Origin: Streptomyces bikiniensis
GTDB taxonomy: Bacteria > Actinomycetota > Actinomycetes > Streptomycetales > Streptomycetaceae
Reading direction: 5' to 3'
DNA length: 64,000 nucleotides
Assembly (NCBI GenBank): GCA_000716465.1
Contig: JNWL01000027.1
Span: forward strand, 32,121-96,120
Below are positions 26,072-34,237 of this stretch, one piece after another. Position 1 is the stretch's first letter. Each line of letters starts with the position of its first letter. The notes under the pieces are model-generated. The model saw only the letters and a list, made by a program, of their open reading frames with translations, made no database searches and was not told the DNA's origin. The position numbers were made by a program, and so were the translations under genes.

Positions 26072-26267
26072 GCTGCGGTTCCGGCGGGACGATCTCCCCG
26101 GTGCGGACCGGCTCGTCACGGCCGGCGGTCCGGGCCTCGGTGCGGTGGCCGCGGGCGATGTGGTCGCGGACGACCGCCTCGACGGCGTCCTGCGGGTTGC
26201 TGACCCCCGCGAGGACCATGGCTTCCACGACGAGTTCGGCGTCGAGCGCGATGTTCACCTTGGCCAT
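26064..26267 (-). CDS. VapB-like ribbon-helix-helix protein, orphan
   Basis: A 67-residue protein beginning with AKVNIALDAELVVEAMVLAG, typical of the VapB/type II antitoxin family (DNA-binding beta strand followed by helix). The C-terminal half is acidic and Pro-rich. No PIN-domain toxin gene is on either side: downstream is the BCCT gene and upstream is ogt. It may act as a stand-alone repressor or be a leftover of a former VapBC pair. Confidence 0.7.
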   Translation of the reverse strand: MAKVNIALDAELVVEAMVLAGVSNPQDAVEAVVRDHIARGHRTEARTAGRDEPVRTGEIVPPEPQQG

Positions 26268-26307
26268 GCCGGGAACCTGACACCCCGGCCGGAAGAGGGT
26301 GCCGGGT

Positions 26308-26808
26308 TCAGAAGAGGAGGTCGGGTCCCGCCGCCCCCGACTCGAAGGCCAGGAGCCGCTGCTTGCGGTCGAGCCCGCCGCCGTAGCCGGTGAGGCCGCC
26401 GCCGGCGCCGACCACCCGGTGGCAGGGGACGATGATGCTGACGGGGTTCTTGCCGTTGGCGAGGCCGACGGCCCGGGAGGCGCCGGGGTTCCCCAGCTCC
26501 TCGGCGAGTTCGCCGTACGTCCGGGTCTCCCCGTACGGGATGAGGTTCAGCCGCTCCCAGACGCGCAGCTGGAACGGGGTGCCGACCAGGTGCAGCGGCA
26601 GGTCGAACGCGGTGAGTTCGCCGGCGAAGTAGGCGTCGAGCTGGCGGACCGCCTCCCCGAAGGGGCGCGGGTCGGGTTCCCCGAAGGTCTCCTCGGGCGG
26701 GCGGTGGCGCTGGCCGGTCATGTGGACCCGGCTGAGGACCCCGTCGACGGCGACGAGGGTCAGCGGCTCGTACGGGCTGTCGACGACGGTGTGCTGGACG
26801 GTGGGCAC
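26308..26808 (-). CDS. ogt: Methylated-DNA-protein-cysteine methyltransferase
   Basis: The 166-residue suicide enzyme transfers methyl groups from O6-methylguanine in DNA to Cys129 in IIVPCHRVVG. The preceding RAVGLANGKNPVS and following GGLDRKQRLLAFE segments are also conserved. It follows the Ada/AlkA fusion gene by 12 bases and is surely co-transcribed, so the two proteins form an alkylation-damage unit: base excision plus direct reversal. Confidence 0.93.
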   Translation of the reverse strand: MPTVQHTVVDSPYEPLTLVAVDGVLSRVHMTGQRHRPPEETFGEPDPRPFGEAVRQLDAYFAGELTAFDLPLHLVGTPFQLRVWERLNLIPYGETRTYGELAEELGNPGASRAVGLANGKNPVSIIVPCHRVVGAGGGLTGYGGGLDRKQRLLAFESGAAGPDLLF

Positions 26809-26820
26809 GGGGTGACCTCC

Positions 26821-28296
26821 TCAGGAGGGCAGGTGGTTGATCGGGTGGGAGTCGGTGGCCCAGAGGTACTGGACGGCGTAGGCGCGCCAGGGGCGCCAGT
26901 GCGCGGCGCGGGCGGTGAGCGCGGCCGGGGTGGCGGGCAGGCCGAGGCCTTCGGCGGCCCGGCGGACGCCGAGGTCGCCGGGGAGGAAGGCGTCGGGGTC
27001 GCCGAGGGCCCGCATGGCGATGATCTCCGTGGTCCAGGGGCCGAATCCGGGCAGGGCGAGCAGCCGGGCGCGGGCCTCCTCGCGGTCGTCGGCGGGGCCG
27101 AGGGGCAGCGTGCCGTCGGCGAGGGCCCGGACCAGGGTGAGCAGGGTGGTGCGGCGGCTGCGGGGCAGGGCCAGGGTCTCGGGGTCGAGGGCGGCGAGCG
27201 CCCCGGGCTCCGGGAAGAGGTGGGTGAGGCCGCCCTCGGGGTCGTCCACCGGGGTGCCGTGGGCGGCGACGAGCCGGGCGGCGTGGGTGCGGGCGGCGGC
27301 GGTGGAGACCTGCTGGCCGAGGACGGCCCGTACGGCGAACTCGGCGGGGTCGACGGAGCCGGGCACCCGGCGGCCGGGGGCCGCGTCCACGAGCGGGGCG
27401 AGCAGCGGGTCGGCGCGCAGCCGCTCGTCGACGGCGACGGGGTCGGCGTCGAGGTCGAGGAGGCGGCGGCAGCGGCTGATCGCGTGGGTGAGGTCGCGCG
27501 GGTCGGTGAGGGAGAGCCGGCAGGCGATGTGGTCGGCGCGCGGGGCGAGGGCGACGATGCCGTGCCCGTACGGGAGGTTCAGGGTGCGGCGGTAGGCGCC
27601 GTCCCGCCACTCCTCGACGCCGGGGACGGCGGTGGCGGCGAGGTGGCCGAAGAGGTTGGAGGGTTCGAGGGGGGCGCGGAACGGCAGCCGCAGGGTGATC
27701 GCGCCGGGGGCGGGGGCCGCGCCGTCGGCCGGGCGGGCGGCGCGGGCGCGCAGTTCGCCGGGGGTGAGGGCGAAGACCTCGCGGACGGTCTCGTTGAAGG
27801 TGCGGATGGAGGAGAATCCGGCGGCGAAGGCGACCTCGCCCAGGGGCATGGAGGTGGTCTCGACGAGGACCCGGGCGGTCTGGGCGCGCTGGGCGCGGGC
27901 CAGGGCGAGGGGTCCGGCGCCGAGTTCGGCGAGGAGCTGGCGCTCGATCTGGCGGGTGGACCAGCCGAGCCGCCGGGCGAGCCCGGGGACGCCCTCCCGG
28001 TCCACGACGCCGTCCTGGATGAGCCGCATCGCGCGGGCGACGGCGTCGGCCCGGACGTTCCACTGGGGCGACCCGGGGCTGGTGTCGGGCCGGCACCGCT
28101 TGCAGGCCCGGAAACCGGCGCGCTGGCAGGAGGCGGCGCTGGGGTGGAACTCCATGTTCTCGGGCTTGGGCGGGGCGACCGGGCAGCTCGGCCGGCAGTA
28201 GATCCGGGTGGTGCGGACGGCGGTGAAGAAGACGCCGTCGAAGCGGGCGTCCTTCGACCGGACCGCCCGCACGCAGCGCTCGGTGTCGGTGTGCAT
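26821..28296 (-). CDS. Ada-type regulator fused to AlkA DNA-3-methyladenine glycosylase
   Basis: The 491-residue protein has three parts. The Ada zinc domain holds four cysteines (34, 38, 65, 68), one of which would accept methyl from DNA phosphotriesters. An AraC-type helix-turn-helix follows (about 85-185, with SMPLGEVAFAAGFSSIRTFN). The C-terminal AlkA glycosylase (about 200-485) has the helix-hairpin-helix LPGFGPWTTEIIAMRAL and the catalytic Asp region FLPGDLGV. The fusion lets methylation damage switch on its own repair operon with ogt. It lacks the Ada O6-methyltransferase half, which ogt supplies. The ATG at 28296 fits the family N terminus. Confidence 0.92.
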   Translation of the reverse strand: MHTDTERCVRAVRSKDARFDGVFFTAVRTTRIYCRPSCPVAPPKPENMEFHPSAASCQRAGFRACKRCRPDTSPGSPQWNVRADAVARAMRLIQDGVVDREGVPGLARRLGWSTRQIERQLLAELGAGPLALARAQRAQTARVLVETTSMPLGEVAFAAGFSSIRTFNETVREVFALTPGELRARAARPADGAAPAPGAITLRLPFRAPLEPSNLFGHLAATAVPGVEEWRDGAYRRTLNLPYGHGIVALAPRADHIACRLSLTDPRDLTHAISRCRRLLDLDADPVAVDERLRADPLLAPLVDAAPGRRVPGSVDPAEFAVRAVLGQQVSTAAARTHAARLVAAHGTPVDDPEGGLTHLFPEPGALAALDPETLALPRSRRTTLLTLVRALADGTLPLGPADDREEARARLLALPGFGPWTTEIIAMRALGDPDAFLPGDLGVRRAAEGLGLPATPAALTARAAHWRPWRAYAVQYLWATDSHPINHLPS

Positions 28297-28400
28297 GCCT
28301 CCATGATCGGGGGCGGACGGCGCCGGGGCTGGCGGAAAAACGACATGGCCGTCCGGCGCAGGGACCGGACGGAACCGGGGCCGGACGGCCCGGGGCCGCA

Positions 28401-28526
28401 GGCAGGTCCCGATCCGCCGGCAGGTCCCGATCCGCCGACCGGTGCCGGTCCGCCGGACGGAATCGGGCCGCCGACCGGTGCCGGTCCGCCGGCAGGCTTC
28501 GGGCCACCGGCAGGTTCCGGGCCGCC
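28401..28526. repeat. 18-bp tandem repeat, seven copies
   Basis: Seven contiguous 18-base units related to GGCAGGTCCCGATCCGCC fill the gap between the 3' end of the YrdC gene and the start of the ada-alkA gene. Copies 1 and 2 are identical, copies 3 and 5 are identical, and the others differ by a few bases. On the minus strand the array would read as a Gly-Gly-Pro-x-Pro-x hexapeptide, but no gene with a start and domain covers it. Confidence 0.88.
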
Positions 28527-28558
28527 GGCAGGGGCCCGGGCCCGCGTCCCGGGGGCCT

Positions 28559-29179
28559 CTACTCGAAGCGGGTGGTGTCCCCCGCGCCCCGGCGCACGAT
28601 CTCGGGCTCGCCGCTGGAGAAGTCGACGACGGTGGTGGGCTCGGTGCCGCAGTCGCCGGAGTCGAGGACCGCGTCGACCTGGTGGTCGAGCCGCTCCTTG
28701 ATCTCCCAGCCCTGGGTCAGCGGCTCCTCCTCGTCGGGCAGGAGCAGGGTGCTGGAGAGCAGCGGCTCGCCGAGTTCGGCCAGGAGGGCCTGGGTGGCGA
28801 CGTGGTCGGGGATGCGGACGCCGACCGTCTTCTTCTTGGGGTGGAGGAGCTGGCGCGGCACCTCCTTGGTGCCGGGCAGGATGAAGGTGTACGGGCCGGG
28901 GGTGGCCGCCTTGACCGCGCGGAAGACGTCGTTGTCGATGTGCACGAGCTGGCCCAGCTGGGCGAAGTCCCGGCACATGAGGGTGAAGTGGTGCCGGTCG
29001 TCGAGGTCGCGGATCGTCCGGATGCGGCTGATGCCGTCGCGGCTTCCCATGCGGGTGCCGAGCGCGTAGCAGGAGTCGGTCGGGTACGCGACGAGCGCCC
29101 CGTTCCGGATGCTGTCGGCCACCGTGGAGATGGTGCGCGGCTGCGGGTTGTCGGGGTGGACGTCGAAGTACTTGGCCAT
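28559..29179 (-). CDS. YrdC/Sua5 family threonylcarbamoyl-AMP synthase-like protein
   Basis: The 206-residue protein has the YrdC fold: SIRNGALVAYPTDSCYALG near residues 25-43, an R/K-rich nucleotide pocket and TFILPGTKEVPRQLL. Sua5/YrdC enzymes make threonylcarbamoyl-AMP for the t6A modification of tRNA. The protein has only the catalytic domain. It resembles the YciO-like branch (DSCYALGTRMG), which is less well characterised, so the activity is inferred. It starts 11 bases after the PYROXD2-like gene ends, in the same direction. Confidence 0.82.
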   Translation of the reverse strand: MAKYFDVHPDNPQPRTISTVADSIRNGALVAYPTDSCYALGTRMGSRDGISRIRTIRDLDDRHHFTLMCRDFAQLGQLVHIDNDVFRAVKAATPGPYTFILPGTKEVPRQLLHPKKKTVGVRIPDHVATQALLAELGEPLLSSTLLLPDEEEPLTQGWEIKERLDHQVDAVLDSGDCGTEPTTVVDFSSGEPEIVRRGAGDTTRFE

Positions 29180-29189
29180 GGGGGCCAGT

Positions 29190-30608
29190 CTAATTTTCGC
29201 GGGCGGAGGCGCGCAGCCGCCGCCAGACCGCCTTGGCCGCGTTGTGTCCGGACATGCCGTGCACGCCGGGGCCGGGCGGGGTGGCGGAGGAGCAGAGGAA
29301 GACCGCGGGGTGCGGTGTGTCGTAGGGGCGCAGGGAGAGGGTGGGGCGCAGCAGGAGCTGGAGGCCGCGTGCGGCGCCGCACGCGATGTCGCCGCCGACG
29401 TAGTTGGCGTTGTGCGCGGCGAGTTCGGGCGGCCCCGCGGTGGCGCGGGCCAGGACGCGGTCGCGGAAGCCGGGGGCGAAGCGCTCGATCTGGCGCTCGA
29501 TCGCCTCGGTGAGGTCGCCGCGCCAGCCGTTGGGCACGTGGCCGTACGCCCAGAAGACGTGCTTGCCCTCGGGGGCGCGGGAGGGGTCCACGAGGCTGGG
29601 CTGGGCGGTGATGAGGAAGGGCGCGTCGGGGGCGGTGCCGGAGGAGGCCTGGTTCAGGGCGGTGCCGATCTCCCCGGCGGTGGGGCCGATCTGGACGGTG
29701 CCGGCGCGCCGGGGCTCCTCGGCGGTCCAGGGCACGGGTCCGTCGAGCGCGTAGTCGACCTTGAAGACGGCGGCGCCGTACTTGTAGTGGTCGTAGTGGC
29801 CGCCGAGTCCGGCGATGCGGGCGAGGGCGGTGGGCGAGGTGTCGAAGACGTAGGCGCGCGCCGGCGGCAGGTCGTCGAGGCGCTTGACCTCGAAGTCGGT
29901 GTGGACGGCGCCGCCGAGGTCCTTCAGATACGCGGCGAGGGCGTCGGAGATGGACTGCGAGCCGCCCCGGGGCAGCGGCCAGCCGCCGGCGTGGGCGGCG
30001 AGCGCGAAGACGAGGCCGACGGCGCCGGTGGCGAAGCCGCCGAGCGGGGCCATGACGTGGCCGACGAGCCCGGCGAAGAGGGCACGGGCCTTCTCGTCCC
30101 GGAAGCGGCGCATCAGCCAGGTGGAGGGCGGGAGTCCGGCGAGGCCGAAGCGGGCGAGGGCGACCGGGTCGCGGGGCAGCGCGGTGAGCGGCAGCTGCAT
30201 GAAGTCGGCCGCCAGGGTGTCCCACTTGCCGCGGAAGGGGGCGACGAGCCTGCGGTACGCCCCGGCGTCGCGCGGCCCGAAGGAGGCGGCGGTCTCGGCG
30301 ACGGAGCGGGCGAGGACGGCGGCGGTGCCGTCGTCCCAGGGGTGGGCCATGGGCAGTTCGGGGTGGAGCCACTCCAGGCCGTACCGGTCGAGCGGCATGG
30401 TCTTGAAGACGGGCGAGCCGGCGCCGAGGGGGTGCACGGCGGAGCAGGGGTCGTGCCGGAAGCCGGGGAGGGTGAGCTCCTCGGTCCTGGCGCCGCCGCC
30501 GACGGTGGGCCTGGCCTCGAAGACGGCGACGGAGAGGCCTCTGCGGGCCAGTTCGACGGCGGCGGTCAGGCCGTTGGGGCCCGCCCCCACGACGACGGCG
30601 TCGAGCAT
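29190..30608 (-). CDS. FAD-dependent oxidoreductase, PYROXD2/phytoene dehydrogenase-like
   Basis: The 472-residue protein begins with an FAD-binding motif ([20 protein letters not shown]) directly after the ATG at 30608 and has the [14 protein letters not shown] segment of the phytoene desaturase/PYROXD2 superfamily. The C-terminal part contains [12 protein letters not shown] and [16 protein letters not shown]. No carotenoid genes are near, so a carotenoid role is unlikely; the substrate is unknown. A longer reading to 30695 adds residues without similarity to the fold. Confidence 0.85.
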   Translation of the reverse strand: MLDAVVVGAGPNGLTAAVELARRGLSVAVFEARPTVGGGARTEELTLPGFRHDPCSAVHPLGAGSPVFKTMPLDRYGLEWLHPELPMAHPWDDGTAAVLARSVAETAASFGPRDAGAYRRLVAPFRGKWDTLAADFMQLPLTALPRDPVALARFGLAGLPPSTWLMRRFRDEKARALFAGLVGHVMAPLGGFATGAVGLVFALAAHAGGWPLPRGGSQSISDALAAYLKDLGGAVHTDFEVKRLDDLPPARAYVFDTSPTALARIAGLGGHYDHYKYGAAVFKVDYALDGPVPWTAEEPRRAGTVQIGPTAGEIGTALNQASSGTAPDAPFLITAQPSLVDPSRAPEGKHVFWAYGHVPNGWRGDLTEAIERQIERFAPGFRDRVLARATAGPPELAAHNANYVGGDIACGAARGLQLLLRPTLSLRPYDTPHPAVFLCSSATPPGPGVHGMSGHNAAKAVWRRLRASAREN

Positions 30609-30682
30609 CGGCGTCCTGTGCGTCACCTGCGGGCTCCTTCGCGTCAGCCGGTGGCCGTGGATCTCAGGATAGGCGGACGGGC

Positions 30683-30830
30683 GCGGCGGGCTCACCGCCC
30701 CCCGAGGGGTCCGTGCGGGTGCGGCGGGCTCACCGCCCCCGAGAGGGTCCGTACGGGTGCGGCGGGCTCACCGCCCCCGAGAGGGTCCGTACGGGTGCGG
30801 CGGGCTCACCCGCCCCCGAGGAGGGTCCGT
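30683..30830. repeat. 38-bp tandem repeat, three full copies plus a partial copy in the phosphatase 3' end
   Basis: Full copies occupy 30683-30720, 30721-30758 and 30759-30796. The middle and right copies are identical and the left one carries a few changes. A fourth, degenerate copy runs from 30797 to about 30830 and contains the stop codon and last codons of the inositol monophosphatase-type gene, so the array looks like tandem duplication of that gene's 3' end. Confidence 0.88.
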
Positions 30831-31642
30831 ATCCGCTCGGCGGTCGCCGCGTCCCGGGCCGCGGTGAACGGCAGCGCGTTGCCCCCGGTGACGCGGAACG
30901 GCTCCCCGGCGACCGTGGTGTCCGCGCCGCCCGCCTCGGCGACCAGGAGGAGCCCGGCGGCGTGGTCCCAGGCGTACTCCCAGGAGAAGGCGACGCCGGA
31001 GAGGGCCCCGCGCGCCACGGCGAGGTATTCGAGTCCGGCGGAGCCGCAGGGGCGGGGGCGGACGCCGTCGGTGTCCAGGCCGAGCAGGGCGCGCTTCTGC
31101 TCCGGGGTGGTGTAGTCGGGGTGCGAGGAGGCGACCTCCAGGACCTCGCCGGGCGCGGGCGAGCCGGAGCGCAGCGGTTCGCCGTTCAGCGTGGCGCCGC
31201 GGCCGCGCACCGCGACGGCCATCTGCTCCAGGGCGGGCGCGTACGTCCAGGAGGCGAGGACCTCGCCGTGCCGGGCGAGGGCGACGAGGGTGCAGAAGGC
31301 GGGGTCGCCGTGGACGAACTGGCGGGTGCCGTCGACGGGGTCGACGATCCACACGGGCGCGTCGCCGCGCAGCGCGTCGTAGACCGCCGGGTCGGCGTGG
31401 ACGGCCTCCTCCCCGACGACCACGGAGCCGGGGAGCAGCGCCGTGAGGGAGGCGGTGAGGTGCGCCTCGGCGGCCCGGTCCGCGACGGTGACCAGGTCGT
31501 GCGGGCCGTTCTTCTCGACGATCTCGTGGGTGGCGAGCTGCCGGAAGCGCGGCATGACCTCGGCGGCGGCGGCCTTGCGGACCGCCTCCTCGACCTCGGT
31601 CGTACCGCCGCCGAGGACGTGCTCAAGGAAGTCTTCGATCAT
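30806..31642 (-). CDS. Inositol monophosphatase family protein
   Basis: The 278-residue enzyme carries the family metal sites: GEEAVHAD, WIVDPVDGTRQFVHG and, near the C terminus, WEYAWDHAAGLLLVAEAGG. Activity would be Mg-dependent hydrolysis of a sugar or inositol phosphate; histidinol-phosphatase type substrates (HisN) are an alternative. The ATG at 31642 (MIEDFLEHVL) begins the first helix. The gene's last codons belong to a tandemly duplicated 38-bp unit. Confidence 0.88.
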   Translation of the reverse strand: MIEDFLEHVLGGGTTEVEEAVRKAAAAEVMPRFRQLATHEIVEKNGPHDLVTVADRAAEAHLTASLTALLPGSVVVGEEAVHADPAVYDALRGDAPVWIVDPVDGTRQFVHGDPAFCTLVALARHGEVLASWTYAPALEQMAVAVRGRGATLNGEPLRSGSPAPGEVLEVASSHPDYTTPEQKRALLGLDTDGVRPRPCGSAGLEYLAVARGALSGVAFSWEYAWDHAAGLLLVAEAGGADTTVAGEPFRVTGGNALPFTAARDAATAERIRTLLGGG

Positions 31643-32150
31643 GCGTCCAGCCAACCACAGCGCTCTGACAACCGGTACGGCGCACTCGTCACCCGCCGTT
31701 TCCCCGGGGAACACCCTGATGTCCCGGCCGTCGGCCGGGTGGACGGCTCCGGTGGCCAGGAGGAGCGGAACGGTACTCCCCGCGAACCACAGGGGCTCTG
31801 CCGCCGGCGGCCGGTGAACAGGGGACGGAGCCGGAACACCAGGCCGGGGGCGAGGGGTGCGGAGATCAGAAGGAGGACAGGGACGACCGGTCGACTCTGC
31901 ACGTTCTCGGCGCTCTGCCGAGCCGGCGATCATGCCTCGACCGGACCGGACCGGACCGGACCGCCGCGCGGCGGCGGAGTGGACGGCCCGGGTGTCGCGG
32001 CCGGCCCGAACACCAGTCCGGTCGCCGTGCCCGGGTGACCGGATCCCGTCCGGTTCGTTGATGCCGACGCGGGCCGCCGCGTACGCAGAGGAAACGTCTT
32101 TGCACACCGGCCGCCCCACGGAAGACGGTCTCGACGGTTCGGAGTTCTCC
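31643..32150. promoter_or_regulatory. 508-base divergent region between phosphatase and trypsin genes
   Basis: No convincing gene is seen. A 5-bp unit CCGGA is repeated four times at about 31940-31962. A possible promoter for the protease is TTGATG at 32058-32063 and TACGCA at 32082-32087 with an 18-base spacer. GGAG about 8 bases before the ATG at 32151 is the likely ribosome binding site. Confidence 0.35.
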
Positions 32151-32972
32151 ATGGGACGGGCGCGGGGATGGACGCGGAAGCTCGTGGCCGCGGTCGCGGG
32201 TGTAGTGATGGGGGCGAGCCCGCTCGGGATCGCGCCGGCGTACGCGGTCGTCGGCGGCCAGGAGGCCCGGCCGCACCAGTACCCGTTCATGGCGGGGCTC
32301 GTGGACCTGAGGGAGCGGCGGGTGATGTGCGGAGGGGCGCTGATCGGCGACCGGTACGTGCTGACCGCCGCGCACTGCCTGACGGGCTCGTACGGCAGCA
32401 CGTCCCGGGTGGGCGTGCTCCTCGGCGACCACGACCTGGCGACCGGGTCCGACAGCCCGAACGCGCTCCTCGCCTCCCCCGCCCGGTTCCTGACGCACCC
32501 GGAGTACGACCCGGAGAGCCAGCGGAACGACATCGCGCTCGTCCGGCTGGCCGAACCGGTCGCGTCCGGCCGGGACGTGCGCCCGGTCGCCCTCCCCTCG
32601 GCGTACGCGCACGGCACCTTCGACCACACGCGGGTCGAGGCCCCGGGCTGGGGCGCCACCTCGTTCGGCGGGCCCGCCTCCGACGTCCTGCGGACGGTGA
32701 CCCTCGGCACCATGAGCAACCGGACGTGCGCGTCCCGGGGGATGCCCGGGGTGACACCCGCCCAGCTCTGCACGTACGCCCCCGGCCGGGACACCTGCCA
32801 GTACGACTCCGGCGGCCCCCTCGTCCACACGGCGGGGCGGCGGCCGTACCTGGTGGGCCTGGTCTCCTACGGGCGGGGGTGCGCCACCGAGACGCCCGCC
32901 GTGAACACCCGCGTCTGGTCGTACCTCACCTGGATCGAACGCGTCACCGGGATCCCGGCCCGCGCCGCATGA
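32151..32972 (+). CDS. Secreted trypsin-like serine protease
   Basis: The 273-residue preproprotein has a signal peptide (twin basic start, hydrophobic core, cleavage near APAYA) directly followed by VVGGQEA, the mature N terminus of S1 proteases, so the propeptide is minimal or absent. The triad is His75 (TAAHC), Asp127 (NDIAL) and Ser220 (YDSGGP). The residue before DSGG is Tyr where trypsins usually have Gly. Paired cysteines fit two or three disulfides. The ATG at 32151 has a GGAG site; upstream in-frame ATGs would bury the signal peptide. Confidence 0.88.
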   Translation: MGRARGWTRKLVAAVAGVVMGASPLGIAPAYAVVGGQEARPHQYPFMAGLVDLRERRVMCGGALIGDRYVLTAAHCLTGSYGSTSRVGVLLGDHDLATGSDSPNALLASPARFLTHPEYDPESQRNDIALVRLAEPVASGRDVRPVALPSAYAHGTFDHTRVEAPGWGATSFGGPASDVLRTVTLGTMSNRTCASRGMPGVTPAQLCTYAPGRDTCQYDSGGPLVHTAGRRPYLVGLVSYGRGCATETPAVNTRVWSYLTWIERVTGIPARAA

Positions 32973-33190
32973 GGACCGTGCAGGGGAGCGGGGAGGCGGC
33001 GAGGCCCACCGCCCGGCCGTAGTCGGCGAGGGGTTCGGGGAAGGGGATCAGGCCGCCCTCGGGGAACGGGCCCGTGCCCGGGGAACGGGCCCGTGCCCGG
33101 GGCCGAGTGGGAGCCGCCGACGGCGAGCACCCCGCCGACCGCGAACGCGAGGACGGCCACCGGGTTCCAGCCGCCCCGGTACCAGGCGGG
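32944..33190 (-). pseudogene. C-terminal remnant of an NCS1 nucleobase:cation symporter, frameshifted
   Basis: Directly after the LLM oxidoreductase stop, the minus strand reads WYRGGWNPVAVLAFAVGG and SHSAPGTGPFP, typical of the end of NCS1 uracil/cytosine/allantoin permeases. A perfect 19-bp direct duplication (33062-33080 and 33081-33099) then shifts the frame. In the second frame the family tail continues as EGGLIPFPEPLADYGRAVGL and stops at 32944. The rest of the gene, well over 400 codons in the family, is missing. It fits as the former transporter of the pyrimidine cluster. Confidence 0.75.
33062..33099. repeat. 19-bp direct tandem duplication
   Basis: Two identical adjacent copies of GGGAACGGGCCCGTGCCCG. 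The extra 19 bases shift the reading frame of the permease remnant. Confidence 0.9.
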
Positions 33191-34192
33191 TCACGGGGTG
33201 AGCGCCGGGATGACCTCGGAGCCGTACGCGTCGATCGTGGCCTCCTTGGCGTCGTGCATCGCGTACACCGCGAACTGGTCCACGCCCATGTCCCGGAGCC
33301 GTCGCAGCTTCTCGACGTGGGCCTCGGCGGGGCCGAGGAGGCAGAAGCGGTCCACGATCTCGTCGGGGACGAAGTCGGTGGAGGGGTTCCCGGCGCGCCC
33401 GTGGTGGGAGTAGTCGTAGCCGTGCCGGTTCTTGATGTACGCGGTGAGTTCCTCCGGGACCATGTCCGAGTGCTCGCCGTACTTGGCGACCAGGTCGGCG
33501 ACGTGGTTGCCGACCATGCCGCCGAACCAGCGGCACTGCTCGCGGGCGTGGGCCAGGTCGTCGCCGACGTACGCGGGGGCGGCGACGCAGATCGTCAGGG
33601 CGTCGGGGTCGCGGCCCGCGTCGGTGGCGGCCTGCCGGACGGCCTTGACCATCCATTCGGTGAGGAAGGGGTCGGCGAGCTGGAGGATGAACCCGTCGGC
33701 CTTCTGTCCGGCCAACGCGAGGGCCTTGGGGCCGTACGCCGCCATCCACACCGGCAGCTTCCCGCTCTTCACCCACGGGATGCGGATCGGGTTGCCGTCG
33801 ACCTCGGCCTCGCGGCCCTCCGCCAGGTCGCGGATGACGTCGATGGCCTCGCCCAGGTGGGCCAGGGTGTTCGGCTTGCGGCCCGCGACGCGCATGGCGG
33901 AGTCGCCGCGGCCGATGCCGCAGACGGTCCGGTTGCCGTACATGTCGTTGAGGGTGGCGAAGGTGGAGGCGGTGACCTCCCACGTCCGCGTCCCCGGGTT
34001 GGTGACCATGGGGCCGACGTGGAGCTTGGTGGTGTGTTCGAGGATCTGGCTGTAGACGACGAAGGGTTCCTGCCACAGCACGGCGGAGTCGAAGGTCCAG
34101 CCGTAGCGGAAGCCGTTGCGTTCCGCCCGGCGCATCAGACCGACGACCTGCGAGGCGGGCGGGTCGGTCTGCAGGACAAGTCCGAAGTCCAC
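33191..34192 (-). CDS. LLM class flavin/F420-dependent oxidoreductase
   Basis: The 333-residue protein has the luciferase-like TIM barrel. It starts MDFGLVLQTDPPASQVVGLM and contains GNRTVCGIGRGDSAMRVAGR and LPVWMAAYGPKALALAG. It fits the subfamily commonly found beside hydantoinase/dihydropyrimidinase genes (TIGR03842-like), which is thought to use F420 or FMN. In this cluster it could supply the dihydropyrimidine dehydrogenase-type step or another redox step; this is an inference from context. It lies 45 bases after dihydropyrimidinase. Confidence 0.85.
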   Translation of the reverse strand: MDFGLVLQTDPPASQVVGLMRRAERNGFRYGWTFDSAVLWQEPFVVYSQILEHTTKLHVGPMVTNPGTRTWEVTASTFATLNDMYGNRTVCGIGRGDSAMRVAGRKPNTLAHLGEAIDVIRDLAEGREAEVDGNPIRIPWVKSGKLPVWMAAYGPKALALAGQKADGFILQLADPFLTEWMVKAVRQAATDAGRDPDALTICVAAPAYVGDDLAHAREQCRWFGGMVGNHVADLVAKYGEHSDMVPEELTAYIKNRHGYDYSHHGRAGNPSTDFVPDEIVDRFCLLGPAEAHVEKLRRLRDMGVDQFAVYAMHDAKEATIDAYGSEVIPALTP

Positions 34193-34237
34193 GCGGGACC
34201 TCCCAGTTCAAGTCGATGAGATGGTGCCCTGGCCGGG

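Noticed and set aside
28379..28560. Possible gene for a Gly-Pro repeat peptide on the minus strand
   Set aside because: The frame exists only because the repeat unit is a multiple of three; there is no start, ribosome site or conserved end.
29190..30608. Part of a carotenoid biosynthesis cluster
   Set aside because: Only one phytoene-dehydrogenase-like protein is present, it fits the PYROXD2 group, and no phytoene synthase or cyclase is near.
30683..30830. Possible CRISPR array
   Set aside because: The 38-bp units are directly adjacent with no spacers, and no cas genes are nearby.
32059..32150. Longer N terminus of the trypsin-like protease from an upstream ATG
   Set aside because: It would place a hydrophilic stretch before the signal peptide; the ATG at 32151 has a better ribosome site.
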